From Gymnogyps californianus (Eukaryota; Chordata; Aves; Accipitriformes; Cathartidae), in assembly GCF_018139145.2 (NCBI RefSeq), contig NC_059480.1, forward strand, positions 9,982,428 to 10,046,427: a DNA stretch of 64,000 nucleotides. Direction: 5' to 3'. Below the pieces are notes generated by a model. The model did no database searches. It had not been told where the DNA came from and worked only from the letters and a program-made list of their open reading frames with translations. Position numbers and translations under genes: made by a program. This document shows positions 25,241 through 38,733 of this stretch, in pieces (the first letter of the stretch is position 1; each line of letters opens with the position of its first letter).

Positions 25241-27937
25241 CCCCTCACTCCATGCCTCAGAACCACAGAGGCCACGGGAGCAGCGACATGGGCAATCAAT
25301 CTATTCTTAATTAAGGTAGGAGACTCACCCAATGCTCAGCTGTCTGAAGGCTGGCAGGGCACAAAGGTCTTTCAAAACTGAACAAACCCCCTCAGTGCCC
25401 ACACATGTGCACGTACACACACAGACCCTTTTCTTCTCCTTTGTTCCAGCTGAGGATTCATCCTGCTGTAGCAGCAAAGCTGCATTCCCCTATGCACATA
25501 GTCTTTATGTGGCATGCATTAGTTTTTTTATTTTTTACTTAATACCAGTGTGCATAACTAAGACAAATCGATAGTTTTTCTGCTTTTTCATTCTAGATTT
25601 TTTGCAAATTGGACGATAAGCATCTTTTTCACAACTTGTTTCAATTGAGTACTCTGTCTGAGATCTGCAACTTTACCGAGTGCCATTTTTTCTTCTTTTT
25701 CTTTCCAGCAAATAATTCTGAGTTCTATGAACTCTTCCACGCATTTTTCAGCGTTAGTAACATTTGATCCAAAGTAACAAACCTCTGCAGAATTTCCACA
25801 TGATTGTTCCACATGTCAGATTTCCCTGCCAGGAGAGCAGTCACACCAAGCCCAGTGTGTCTGACCTGAGCACTACAAAACAACGCATCAGTCTGATTAG
25901 TTTGCTTTTGTCTTCCACAGTTAAAACATGGTGCAACTTCATGAATTAAAAACCCATCTCATCATTACCTTCGTCATTTAGCTTTGCCTTTGAGAAGATC
26001 ACCTCCTTTAAACTGAGTGTTACCAGCCTGCTGTGCGACTGCTTAAGACAGATTCCACTGTACTCCTACTTAGCAGTGAAAAGCATCTGTGTCTGGCACT
26101 CGAAAACAGAAAAGACAACACAAACCCTTTGCCAAGGTATGCAGATATTTCAAGTGGCTACCAATATAGCACCACAACATTAACCAGGTTGGAATCACCC
26201 TTGTTTTCTCTCAAACCACCACACTATCTATACTGAGTCCCAAGTGCCTCTCACATAACACAGTGAATGCAGCTGCCAAGACAAGAGGTCCTTGCCAGAA
26301 GTTAAATTTAATGCTGGATTCATCAGGTCTGCTGGCTTAACTTTAGGCAGATATCAATTCCTCTCAGAGGCTCCTTCGCCTATCAACTCCTTTCTGTAAC
26401 TGTCACACAGAACGAGCTGAGCTCCACCTTTCCTTTCCTTTGGAAGGCTCTCTTCCCAGCTTCCTGCCTCCAGCAGCACTGAGGAGCCCTTCCAGGGTAT
26501 GCTTTCTACCAAGACAAGGGTCACCACTGCTTCCTGAAACTTTGATGAACTTCTGTAACTCCCAAATAATACAAAAGATGAACTTAGGTTCAAGTTTCCA
26601 GCTGGTGCTTATCCAATTTACTCCACTGAGTATCTTCTGTCCAAAGGATTTTCATTCCTATTTATTAAACCTCATTTATTTCCATATCTCTGACAGCCAG
26701 TTTTTCAGACTTGATGCTAAAGGCACTGAGCATTATATTTTCTCAACAGCAAGGCATTAAAAGGTTGAAGCAATGAAATAACAAATAAGCTACAGCATTC
26801 ACACAGAGATATAAACAGAACTAATAGTAAACAACTGCAAATACAGATTCCACTTTCTTAGATCTGTTTTGAATGCAAATCCCTCTACACTTGTAATGGA
26901 GAATAACATCACCAGTCAAATGTCGAACAATGCTTTGTCCGGTAGCAGTACAAAGCAAACTTCATTAGCATCAGTGTGACTGTAAAAGATTTCCTAATTT
27001 TTCCTCAAAGACTTCTCTCTCTCTTCGATTGAAGATATCAGGTACTTTAAGATGATCATGAAATTGGTTATGTCAATATGAATAAAGCTCCTGTGCTGCT
27101 TTTAAATTCAGAACTATTATGTATAAGGTGAGAAGTATTATCCATACCTCAAGTTATCCCAAGAAGAGAGGTATTTGGTCACAGGAAATCCACGAGCCTT
27201 GGTTTACGTTTGTGCACTGCTGTACCAGATTCATATAATCAAAACGAGGATGTTGAGGCACTTCAAAAAATGATAAAATATGTAAGGTAGTCAATTTAGT
27301 GTTTAATTGCCCTCTGCTCTGCTGTCTTTGCATGAAAAGATGAACGTTTTCATCTGTTCCCAGCATTTTGAAGAAACTTACTAATATCTAGATAGGAAAA
27401 ATAATAACATTTGATATCTCTATTCCTGTTAAGGAATAGCTATGCATTCCCTTTGCTCCAGATCCACTAGCATTCAGTTGTCTGATATGGGTCATGAGTT
27501 CTTTAATAACTTTTTTATTCTCTTTTCCTACATTTCTTCTAGAGCTTCTGTCCAACTTAATTTATTTCCCTCTTAAATCTATTCACTGTTGTGCTTCATT
27601 GACTTCAGTTTGAATCTATGATATACAGCAATATGTAAAAATGTACTGCTGGACAAAACTAATCCACTGCTACAATACGTCGTGCAATCACTGGAAAATG
27701 AATTTCACTAGTGCTTTGCTAGCAGCCATATAAAGATACAAAAATTCAGTCCCTAAACTGCATATCTTCAACTAACATAAAAGACACTCCAAAACAGGCT
27801 AAATATTTGAGTTGCTGTGTAGCAAATACTGAATTCACCACACTGTCCTTCTAAAACAATATAATCTACCATCAAAAAGGATCAAGAAATGAAGCTTCAG
27901 TTAGCCACGCTGGCATTTTTTTTTTCCCCTTCCAAAT

Positions 27938-27969
27938 GGGGGGTGGGGGTGGGGTGGGGGGGCGGGGGG
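27938..27969 (+). repeat. G-quadruplex-forming G-rich tract
   Basis: Five G runs of 4-7 residues separated by single T or C bases satisfy the strict G-quadruplex pattern with one-base loops. The G-rich strand is opposite the DOCK10 coding sense. Confidence 0.85.
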
Positions 27970-30212
27970 AGCACATGCAAAGATCAAATTCATAGCAAGT
28001 TTCACGGAATGAATGCTTCCCTTCAGATCAGGACTTCTGTCTGTGAGCAATGCTGACGTACTAACAGAGTGCAAGTCAAAAACATAGTCTTGACTTATGC
28101 CCATGTATATATAATTGCAGATCCATAGTTATTACACACCTAATCCTGACTCAGGCCTTTTGTTTAACAGATTTGACAAAGAGAGTTTAATTAACAAGTA
28201 AGAAAACTCGTTTTTCTGGAACAAGCTGTTATCAACTGCATATTATGCCTATTCTGAAATGAAAGACAAACCTCTCTGAACAAAACTTGCTTCATTTATA
28301 AACTAAGACCACCGTGATGACAGTGACACTACCATTCAGGCAGTCTCTCCAGCATAGACCAGTACTGAGAAATTTCGCTGACAAACTGAACGCTTCACCA
28401 CTTGGCAGAGTGCAGATAAGATACCTGCCTACCTCCCTTGAATGGCTTGTGGCATTTCCAGTATGTCAGAGTTCCTGGTAGAACCACAGCAATAAAGTTG
28501 TTGAAGAAAAACCAAAGGATGACAGCCATGCCAAACACCCAGCCCTTGGAGTAGAAACAGAAACAATTCTGCACTTCGCAACCATGACTTTAGCACATGG
28601 CCAGCAGGCAGCTATCGGCTCAAGTACCAGTGAGAAGAAGAAAAAATATGGTACTCCAGAGAGGGTCACAAAGGGCTATCTTTTTTTTTTTAATTAGTTT
28701 TATTAAAAAAACAAAACAAAACCAAAAAACAACCTTACTCCACAGCCTTCCAGCCTTCTCTATCCCATATTATGGATGTAGGATGCAGAAGTCACAAAAT
28801 TTGGAGACCTTGCTGGTATACTCAACACAGTTAATAACCCACAACATGCAGGCAGTGCCAGTAGATAAGCTATATTAATACATACTGATGCTACTTTTCA
28901 TATATTCCTCACCTGGTCTTCAATTTCAGTCGCCCAGCAAGCCCACCATCACTGTCTGTTACACTCCAAACACTGCGGCAGGGCAACGCTGGCAGAAGTC
29001 AGTTATGCATTTGGACAAAGCAAGCAGTATCAGATATAATTTGCCACCCTTTCTGTAGTCAGAGTGCTTGCTAGGAAACTGATCGTAGTGAGTGGCAACA
29101 CACTGCATGCATTTTCAGATATGATTGCCAAAAATCTACTAATGGGACTGTGAGACTAAAACTGAGGTGTCAATGACTGTACACCACGCATTTGTCTTAT
29201 CTGCATCTTCCAGGCATCAGGAATAGCGTGTGTTCTACAGTGGTTTGTGAATGCATGTAAAAACTGCACTTCCTAAAAGCTTCATGCTGGACAGGTAAAG
29301 CAGATCGCTACACTGGGACCAGAAACAGAGCAGCTACCAGATAACGAACGCAGGAAGCCCTAATTACCTCCCTCCCAATCCCTTTGTCATCAAAGACTGG
29401 GGGGGAGGATCAAGAAGAGATTGTCTTTTGGAATTAAACGTTCAGTATTGGTCTATGCTTTGAAAATGTTTAGTTTTTTGTTTTTTTAAAAGAGGGTGAA
29501 AATATAAAACCAAAACAATTTAAACAGAAAGGTAAAACAATTTAGTTAGGAAAAACTACATATGAAGCAACCTTTTGCAAAGTCACTCTGGTATTGAATT
29601 AACTGGAAGTGAATTACATCGGGTTTTTTGAGAAATGTGACTCCACTTATTGTCTAACAACTTAAGCTGAAACATCAACGTTGGTACACAAACCCTGCGT
29701 GAAGTCATTAGAATAGCTGATGCTTGCATTTTACCTACAAATCCATACAGCCAGCTCTGACCAGGCAAAGGGCCAGGAATCTATCACAGTAAAAACAACA
29801 TCAGCACACAAGGTGAGCTCTCCAAGGCAGGGCAACAATGCCCCTGTATAAATACCCATGACAAGAAGCCCCTTATATTTGTTAGAGCTCTGCTAACAGA
29901 TCTTTCCAGACAACAGTCCCCAATGTCAGTGACTCCACCTATGTCAATCCATTTCTTTTCTTCCTAGCCTGACAGTGCGCTGATCTCAGCGATTCCTTCC
30001 TCTGTGCCTTCACCTTCACTTCATGCCCAGATATTAGTGCACTCGTGCAGAACAAATTTGTGAGAGGCTGCTGTGTTTCTTTGCCCTGCCTGAAAGGCTA
30101 AAACACACCCTCTAGTTGAACTGGTGGTGTCAGGAGCCCTCCATGGGCTGCATTTGCCAGTCTCTGCATTGCCAGAGCTGATAAGATTCATCTGTGGCTG
30201 AAAGTATCCCCT

Positions 30213-30247
30213 GGGGGGGGGGGTGAGGGGAAGGCCTTGGGGGAGGG
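30213..30247 (+). repeat. G-rich tract with quadruplex potential
   Basis: An 11-nt G run is followed by GGGG, a short spacer and GGGGGAGGG. Confidence 0.75.
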
Positions 30248-32789
30248 CAGTTTGGCAGCTCCCAGCCTGATCTCACACACAGCACTCAAGGGCCCTTACA
30301 GCACATGTATTTCATCACCTCAAAATGGCCTTGTAAGCACTCACAAGAGTCTGCTGATAACATCCACACTCCAAAAGCCACTTACTACCCCTTTGCTGAT
30401 TTTACAGCTCCTAAAAAACGTCTTGCTGTTCTCCCATTTGGGAAGCAGGCTCAGCTGAGCCAGCAGCAGTCCCTCTCTCTCCCACAGCCTGGGAACACTG
30501 CTCCACATGCACACACCTTGCCACTCTCTCCTTGCCACAGTAATGTTTGTTCCAGGTAACGCCGCAAGAACATAGTCACAACAGCAGCGTCATTTCAGCA
30601 GCTTTCCAAGCTGGAAACCCACCCGCACCTGGCATGAATATAATACATTCCCTTGCCACTAGACAGAGAAGGGCCTCAGAGAACACATTGATGCAACCCC
30701 AAAGGCCTCCAGATACGGCCACACAGTATCACTTACAGAAAACCAGTATTGCGGATCTCATGCTTGCAGCGGTTCCTCATCTACCTTATCAGCACTCTGG
30801 AGATAGCAGCCACTGGGGGAGCAAGAAGAGAGAGGGTACTGGTACTGGGCTGTGGTGCTACCGGCTGGTCATCTTTGCAAGTGCGAGGGTCCCTGTTGCA
30901 CAGCGGAGCTGCAGACTCACATATAGCACAACTAAGCACAGTCATCACGGGCTTTTGTTCTGGGTATCTTTGCACAGGTTGGATAGAAATAGGGCTATAC
31001 TTATTTTCTTCAGCAAACAAAATGCTGCTTCTTACATCAGCAATCAGGTTGGAAGAATAAACTTTCCATTACCAATGTTGTCCTGCTGATGCGTACAAAA
31101 GCAAAATATGCAATTACTTTAATTTCTTCTTCAGTTTGATCCATTGGGAAATTTCAAAAAAACATTACCCTTTTGTTTTCGTCTACTTGGACTCGAATCA
31201 GCCCTTGATAACAGAACACATAGTGATGAAGGGCCATAAAAGGCGATTAAATAATTTAATCATCTAAATTTACTGTCTCCAGACATGTTGATGCTGCTGT
31301 GATTTTGGCTTCCGCTGCATGCTTTTCTGATCGTAATTCTAATATTTGCTATTCATGTCAATGCTACGTTGCAGAAATGATTTTTCTTTTTCTTTACCAA
31401 GAAAAGCTCAGATCAGACAACATCTGGTTTATAAAGAAAATCCACATTTTCACGCAATCTTCCAGCTGGAATAACTGAAGCAAAAGGAGGTCAGGCAACT
31501 CATTTACGCAAGGTCACAATCAACATCTACAATGCCATAATATTGATATAAAATACCCTGGGATCTTCCTCATTGTTTTTTCTAAGTACTAAAATACACT
31601 CCCCTCCATATGTGTGCAAGCTTACTGTACAACCATTACTGTGTTTGATATCACATGCTTGTAACTTGTATTCAGTGTTACAAATTCCTGTATACTCTCT
31701 TCTAGTGCCTGTGGGTATCTTAAGCGATTAAGAAAGCAACTGGATATAATAATTCATCATCTGGATCCTATAATTGAAAGCTAAATAATGGCATTTTGGA
31801 AGAGAGAAAAAGCACACAAATTTCAAAAGCAGATAAGCAAGATTATTTTCTTATTTTAGCAAAAAAGGAGTGAAATATAAAACCCTGCAAGTCAGATTTA
31901 CATTAGTTTCGTATGTGGAAAAGAGAAAAAGACAACTTGCATCCTTTTGACATTCCCCTTCTCTTACTGATCTCTTGGAACACAGAAAGCAAAACAATGT
32001 AGTCTAACAGATAGTGCCAACACCTGATACAGTATTTCTCACTCTGACATAACTTTCTGTACACCCCGAGAATTGTTTCACCTTTCCAGGCTTTGTTTTT
32101 CATTTCTTAATTAAAAACTGCTAATCCTAACTGAGACTTATAACAAATGTGCACTCTTCAGTATTACGAAAATGAGAAGATAAAAAACTCTAGGAAAATA
32201 CCAAAGTGGCAGTGGTTAGCATCCCAGAGTGAGCCCTACAGTTTGTGAAAGCCTGTGTAAAGTTATTAAAACTAAATATAACCCCAACCTTGGCAAAAAA
32301 GAAATACAATCCATCAAGTTCTACTCCTTCAGTTATCCCAGCCTCACAGCAAGGAATATCCAGTGGACTGCTGTGGGTCCTGATGCACAGACAAGGTACC
32401 ACGCACCAGCTGACTCGCAATACAGGCCCATGCACAGGGACCGTAACCTGCAACAAATGCAAAATAATTCATGGGAGCAGAGTCAATCAAGCTGACATAC
32501 TTGCATGTGTAAGAAGCAAGACAATACCAAGCACAATACTATTTCAGTAGCAAACAAAGTATCGAATGTTCACCTGGATGCCATGCTAAATTCCAGTTTC
32601 TGTAAGCATGGTCATACTGGGTAGGATGAAAATTCATTTAACCCAGATTTCTGCACCTGTGAAATACTGTGTTAGGTGAAAGTACAGAAAACAGTCAGTA
32701 TAATAGTATTTCTCCTGAATACTCTTCCAATTTCCACTCATGCAGGTTCCCAGTCTGAGATGGCATCTGCATATTTACTAGTTCTCAAA

Positions 32790-33190
32790 GACTTTTCTCT
32801 CATTAATTTCTCCAGTCATTCTTCAAACCTACACAGACACTATAGATGCTAAACATCTTGTGGCAAGGAAATCCAGTTTTAATATTCACTCCGTGAAACT
32901 TTTTTCCTCCAACCTTGCCCCCCACTAGTTTGATGATCCCTACTTCTCTTATTAAGACAAGAAACTGCAAGCAAAGTCTACATGTCTCTGACCATTCTTG
33001 ATTTTTATGACTTCCATTGTATCCCCTCATAGTTCATTTTTCAGGCCAGTCCAGGTCCAGCCTTTGTCTACATACGTAGTCATGGACCAACTTCGCTGAT
33101 CCTCCTCACCCTTCTCTGTGATCTTCCAATTCCAGTAAATCTGTTTTGAATTGTACAAGGTATTAAAGCCCTCCCAAGAAGGTGCCATGG
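32790..33190 (-). mobile_element. Old LINE fragment of the CR1/L2 group
   Basis: The plus strand carries, in order, decayed matches to the reverse complement of the 3' part of CR1/L2-type LINEs: 'acatcttgtggcaaggaaatcc', 'cactccgtgaaactttttt', 'ttgtatcccctcatag', then 'atcctcctcacccttctctgtgatcttccaattcc'. The block order fits one inserted element. The subfamily cannot be assigned by eye, and it is heavily mutated. Confidence 0.65.
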
Positions 33191-33546
33191 AACTCTGCTA
33201 TCCAAGGACAGATCAAAAAGCAAAATTTATTTATGATTTCTCAGTGAGCTGGAAAGCAGGACCAAAACTATATCATTCTTAACACAGTAAAGCTGCTCTA
33301 AGCTTCCAGGTCCCAGTCTCTGCAAGGCAGAGAGATGAATCATAGTAATTCCTCTTCCTTTGCCTTCTCCAGATGATCTTCTCCAATGGGATGAGTGTAA
33401 GCCAGTATTCCTGCCTTTGTGTTTCTCCCCACTCCCACGTCTTGCTCTTTGTATCCCACATGCAAAGACAAGCCCTTGCACCTTCGCTCTTGCCTTACCA
33501 TCAAAACCTAAACTGGTCATTGACAACCTGACACTGTACCCAGAGG

Positions 33547-33596
33547 TTTTTTTTAATTTGGAAATTCTGGGTTTTTTTTTAATTTGGAAATTCTGG
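33547..33596 (+). repeat. Recent 24-26 nt tandem duplication
   Basis: Two copies of T-run plus AATTTGGAAATTCTGG are adjacent and identical apart from T-run length and one G, indicating a recent slippage-type duplication. Confidence 0.85.
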
Positions 33597-36500
33597 AAAG
33601 TCCAGAAAATTCCCTCTTACTGTAGAAATAGCTGGAACATCCTGACTCTTATTTCTGTTAAGCACCACTTGAGCTGGATACAAAAGAACTGGTCAGGAAA
33701 TCAGAAGCTAAGAGGTTAACTTCTGATTTCCTACAAATACACACTACAGCCAGGCATAAATAAGTGCCAGAAAAGGATGTGGATGGGAAATAAAGCAGAG
33801 TTTGCTGCAGTTCCTCCTCGCTCGGCTCCTTGTTCTGCCTGAAACACTGCAGACACAGTCTGACTCAAGGAGCAAATCCTTTTGTGAAAATATTTCCAAG
33901 AAATACAGTTGTCTTTTAAATGTGTTTTACAAAAAGCGATGTTTAGACAGCAATTCAGATTCTTTTTGCAGGCTCATGTAACTTAAAATTACCTTTGATT
34001 TCATTTAAAATAGGAAAACTGGCAAGCACTTAGTATGTGCAAAAGCTTTTGGCAGCTTAAAAATACTGTGTAAAGAAACTTCTCAGTGGGAGCTGGTACA
34101 AACTTTTCTGTCAACTCATCTCTCAAACATTTCATTTGGGCAGGTCCTTTTTGGTGCATTCTTCAAGAACTGGCTTTTTTATATAGTGAAAACATTTTAG
34201 AATTACATTTTATGAACCAATATTTACAGTTTCAATTAGATTCTGAGAAGTAAGGCAAAAACATATTGGTATGATTCCAGGCTTGGATTCACTTTTATCT
34301 TTTATATAAAAAACAGAATTAAGCACGTGTTAGTGAACATTTCCATTATTTCCAAATAGTTCTTCAGTTCAAACTGTGTTCATGAGTTTTCTCTATAGTT
34401 CCATACATTCTGCTAAAATATTTTGTATTTACACAAGTGTTTGAGGAATGAGCATGCTATCTGTCACAGCCACTTGGTCAGAGGGTTTCTGAACAAAAGC
34501 AGGTGATGGATGCACAAACACTCCAATCATGAGTCCTTCCCCAGCTGATGTCTTTGCTACATTGTCAGCAGACACAAAATCAGGTGCTACAAGGGGCAAA
34601 TGGTCATCACGAAGAACCAGATGCATCATGAACAACAAAATATATCTTATATCTTAAATATTGGAAAATGTATTCATTAAAAGTCTGCATAGAAACAGTA
34701 AATGTTTCCTACTGGATGCACCAGATTCAAGGTTAGGATTACTTTCCCTGTATCTTCCACACATCTGCTGCTCACATTCATCTGAAGGATGTGCTTTGGA
34801 GCACATGCCTAACACCTGGGAGCAGACAGCCAACGAGGGACTTGGCTTCTTTCATAACAGGCCAGTTAAAAGATAAAAGGAGACCCAACTGCAAGGTTGT
34901 AAGGCCAAAGAAACCGGACACTCCTGGCAACAAACAGGCTTTTAGATGACTGCTTAGATCACTGCACCTCCTAAAGGGCTGTGCCCTTGCTTAAAACCAA
35001 AGAGCTAACGGTGGTCAATAGCCGGAGGAACTCAAGCACTGCAAAAGCCAAAACAGAGTTACAGCCTGAATAAGCAAATTCAGGCACAAGCGCCAGCTGG
35101 CAGGTGGAGAGACCAAACAGGCAGCTGGATGCTCTGTGCCTGGTTGCTTTTTCTAGGGAGCTCTAGGGAGATGAGAAAAGGCTCCTCAAGTATGTGGGAG
35201 AACAGGTTAAAGACAGGGAAAGAGCTAAGGCACTGAAAAGAAAGAAGTGCAGATCAGCTGTGTGAACACTTTTTATTCTTTACCTTCAAGACACAAGTAT
35301 CCAAAAGTGAGAAAAAAAATGGGCCCAATTCCAAGCTCTGTTTCTCCCAAGAACTTGTCCTCCTCTGTAAACCCATTAAGATCAGATCTCCTATAGTTAC
35401 AGTGCATGTTTGCACATAATTTACTAATGGAAGAAACATCTCAAAAAGGACAGTGGAGCATCTGGTTCCAGGAATCTACATTTCAGTAATTAATCTCTTT
35501 ACTGTTAAGGCTTACCCTCTGAAAGAGCTAATTTTAGCACATAAGTCACAACCTGTGGAAAACATCAAGGTAACACCAAACCCCTACTGAAACGCCAAAG
35601 AAAGTTATGAGTGACTAGTGACATGATGTTCAACTCCCAACATCCTAGTTTCATAGCTAACCGCTGATTGATCCAGCAAGGCCACACACATTTTCCGCTC
35701 TAACTTCATGATTTCTTTTTTTTTTTTGGAGAGAACATGCAAGCAGCACAGAATTACACTTCTGATCCGTTTTACTGCATTAAGTCAAAACCTTATTCTG
35801 CTGGATTTGCACACGTATAACTGAGAACTGATTCTGGCCATCTCGTTTTCAAGCAAGTATCAATACTAATGAAAAGAAAATGAGCACAGCAGTTGACAGA
35901 TGAGAAGTGAGGAAAAACAAACACCAAAGGCATGAAGCGTTCAATTCAATTGGTTCCATACACTGTATTCAGAGTGATCCCTGAGGCAGAAAGAAGTCTG
36001 ACAAACATTACAATGGCTATTTTTCATCGAAAACCACACACACAGAATCTATTATGTTTTAAGCTAACCACAAATTGGCAATAATTATTAACAGACTCCA
36101 ATTGTAGAATTAAGATATTGCACACAAATTCTTTCTGTTCAGACAGAACATAACATTTTGTTCTGAAGAGGCATTAAATTAACAGGATGAAAAAAAGTAC
36201 CTTTTTTATAATATGTATTTATTTACAGAGTTCCCCGAGTTTAAAATAAGAGTCCTAGCAGAACTGAAATAATTGAGCCCCAGAACAACGAAGGAATCAG
36301 TTTCTTTCTGACTAGAAATGTGTGCACATATGTACAGCTACCACACCTCAGTGTAGGAGATCATGGTCCACGGTCTGAGCCAGCTTCAGCTGGACTAGAC
36401 TTGGAATAGTGCCCCGAGATGACGTCAGACCCTTGCCACACAAAACATCCTGAAGTACTCATGTGACATGCTTTTTGGTGCTGAATCCTAATCCTTTCTC

Positions 36501-38449
36501 CACCGTGGCATTCTTCACTCCAATCACTAATTCAGGCTGGAAGGCTTAGTTATTCAAGGAAGGGATTCAAAAGCTAAAAGACCAGGAACTGTTCATGTAT
36601 TTCCTAGACACTCTATCTTTCTCCATCTTCCTTAGCTCCAAACACTCTGAAAACACCACGCCTGAAACAACAGTACTGCAGTGAACTAGAGTTCAGTTAC
36701 TTCAGTACTTTGGCAGAGAATTCATTTGTTTCACTCACAAAAGCAGAGCTGCTGGTTAGTACTAGCTGACAGGCTCAAATACGCTGAAATGCTGCTAAGC
36801 CTTAGAAATTAAATCCTGTGTTTTGCCTTTACTAACCTTTCTTTGGTTAAGGGAACATCAAAACCACTCGCCTGTATTTGTCTAGTTCCTCTTAAGCTAC
36901 AGGAGGTATCGCAACCTGGAACTAGTCTGTATTCACCCACACATTGGCTGTAGTTGTCTAATAGTCATGAAGTGGTGATGCTTTTCGTCAAAAGCTTGTA
37001 TGATTCAGGAAATGTAATCTAGAAGTCAGAATCTCTTGAGAGTTTTTAGAAATCAGGTGGCAACCCCCCTGGGATGCACAGAAAAAGATAAGATCACCAA
37101 TGCTAGCCACACTAGGCTTTACAGCACACAGTAATCACACTTCAGCTTACACTGTAGACGTACTCATAGTATCTTCTCCTCAATTTATCTTTCTGCTGCA
37201 GCTGATGGTGATATGGTTCAGCAGCTACTATTAAGTGAAATGACTCCTGCTGCACTGTGCCATGTCACCCCAGTTTGCTGGCCAGAGGCTGCTGGAGAGG
37301 CTATGGAGCAACAAAAATTTTCCATATGCATTAAATCCAAATGATTCTGATAGATGGAAGAGTATGAAGTGTGGAGATAAAGGCTCAGAGATACATCTCT
37401 TTGTCTCTCATGAGCAATGAAATTGCATAAGGCTATTGTCTGAAATGTGCTGAACTGGAATTCTGATTTATTTAAACTGTGTTTAGACCAAGCGTATTAA
37501 GTTTACTGTTGTAAAGAAGAAACTTCATGGAAGTGAGAAATGTCACAAACAGTTTTGTCCCACTCCATTCAGATTACCAGTCCACCCAGGAGGGGAACAG
37601 ACCGTATTTATCCTGAAGTCAAAGCAGAAGACTGTTTTCCACTTTAGGAAGGAAGGGTTGGAAGAAGGGCAAGGGACTAGGGATTAACATCGGTAGGAAG
37701 AAGTATACTCATTGTGAAGCAAAAAACCAAAGCTTTTGATAAGAACAATGAGGGAGGAAAAAGCAGTATCAGAATATCTTGATGTGTCAACATAGAGCAG
37801 TGGTGGCTTGCCCTCAAAAATCAAATCTTACCGAAGTTTAACAGCAGTGTGCCTAATTAATTTCAGATGAGAAGAAACAGCATTTTCCACTTGGCTTCCC
37901 TCTTTCTCATCACTGAACTCTTCCTCTTTTACACACTGTCTTTGCCTCAACAGGTCTCCCTCCCGCCTTTGCCTCTCCCTGCAGCTTTTACTTTGGCAGT
38001 GCTTCCGGTTGGCCAGTGTTCTCACAGGGCCCCGGTTCCTTTATGGTTCCCTTCCCCACTCAGCGTACCTCTTACAGGGCAGAGTTGTTTCCAAGCTAAA
38101 TCAATATCCCCATGTTTGTAGCCAAAGGCCTGAAATGGACTCTGGACTCAGCTACACACATTTAAATCCAGATCAGCTCTACTTGGAGGATTCTGTACCT
38201 ACAACAGCACGAAAAATAAAGCCCAGCCTGGCACTCAAGTGCTGCAGCCAGCAGTGAGTTAATGCCAGTGAGAGGCAAGGGCTGAGGACTGGCACTGATA
38301 CCGTTTTCTGAAAGCATGAGTTTAATTTGTTATTCCTTTGTATGCTTCTTGAACCAACTGCAGCTCACCGTACTCGGCAGAAGAGAACCAGTCTACCAGG
38401 GCCTGGGCCAAGGATAGCACACACACGTTAAGATGACGAGCACTGCTGC

Positions 38450-38733
38450 CACCACACTGCCGCTCACCCTCCCAGCCTGAGGGTCTCCAGCTGCTGTGTG
38501 TGGCGCAGGTCGGTGCTCCAGCTGCGGATGCCCGCAGGCACACGCTCGCTGGTAATGCAGTGCAAACACCTGAGCCGTGCTGGGGGCGTGCGTGAAGCAT
38601 CGCAGGTGGATTTCTGCATCCTTCTGGCTCGTACGTACTGCCTGTGCTGCCCCAATCCGCCTCCGGTGAGCTGTGGACAGCGACACCGCTAATGGAGACG
38701 TGCGCCTGTAATGGAGCTTGAGCAGCGTGGGAC
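38450..38733. other. Isolated CpG-dense, GC-rich patch
   Basis: About twenty CpG dinucleotides occur in under 300 nt, whereas flanking DNA is almost CpG-free. Frames of 138 and 119 codons cross it on the minus strand, as expected for stop-poor GC-rich DNA, and none looks like a known protein. Donor-like GGTGAG hexamers occur on both strands. It could be an orphan CpG island, a regulatory element or a promoter of an unannotated transcript. Confidence 0.45.

Larger units (their letters stand above)
24624..38449. other. Upstream DNA or intron of a longer DOCK10 isoform, part 1
   Basis: No supportable exon. Contents are G-rich tracts at 27.94 and 30.21 kb, a 40-nt imperfect duplication at 25.16 kb, an old LINE fragment at 32.79-33.19 kb, a 24-26 nt tandem duplication at 33.55 kb and an AT-rich conserved-element candidate near 36.05 kb. 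A 180-codon frame at 30547-31089 resembles nothing known. Confidence 0.6.

Noticed and set aside
30547..31089. 180-codon plus-strand ORF
   Set aside because: Low-complexity Ser/His/Gln-rich translation with no known motif; overlapping frames in all directions are also open.
31460..31545. MIR-like phrase 'gaggtcaggcaactcattta...caaggtcac'
   Set aside because: Only about 40 nt resemble MIR; the flanks do not continue the family.
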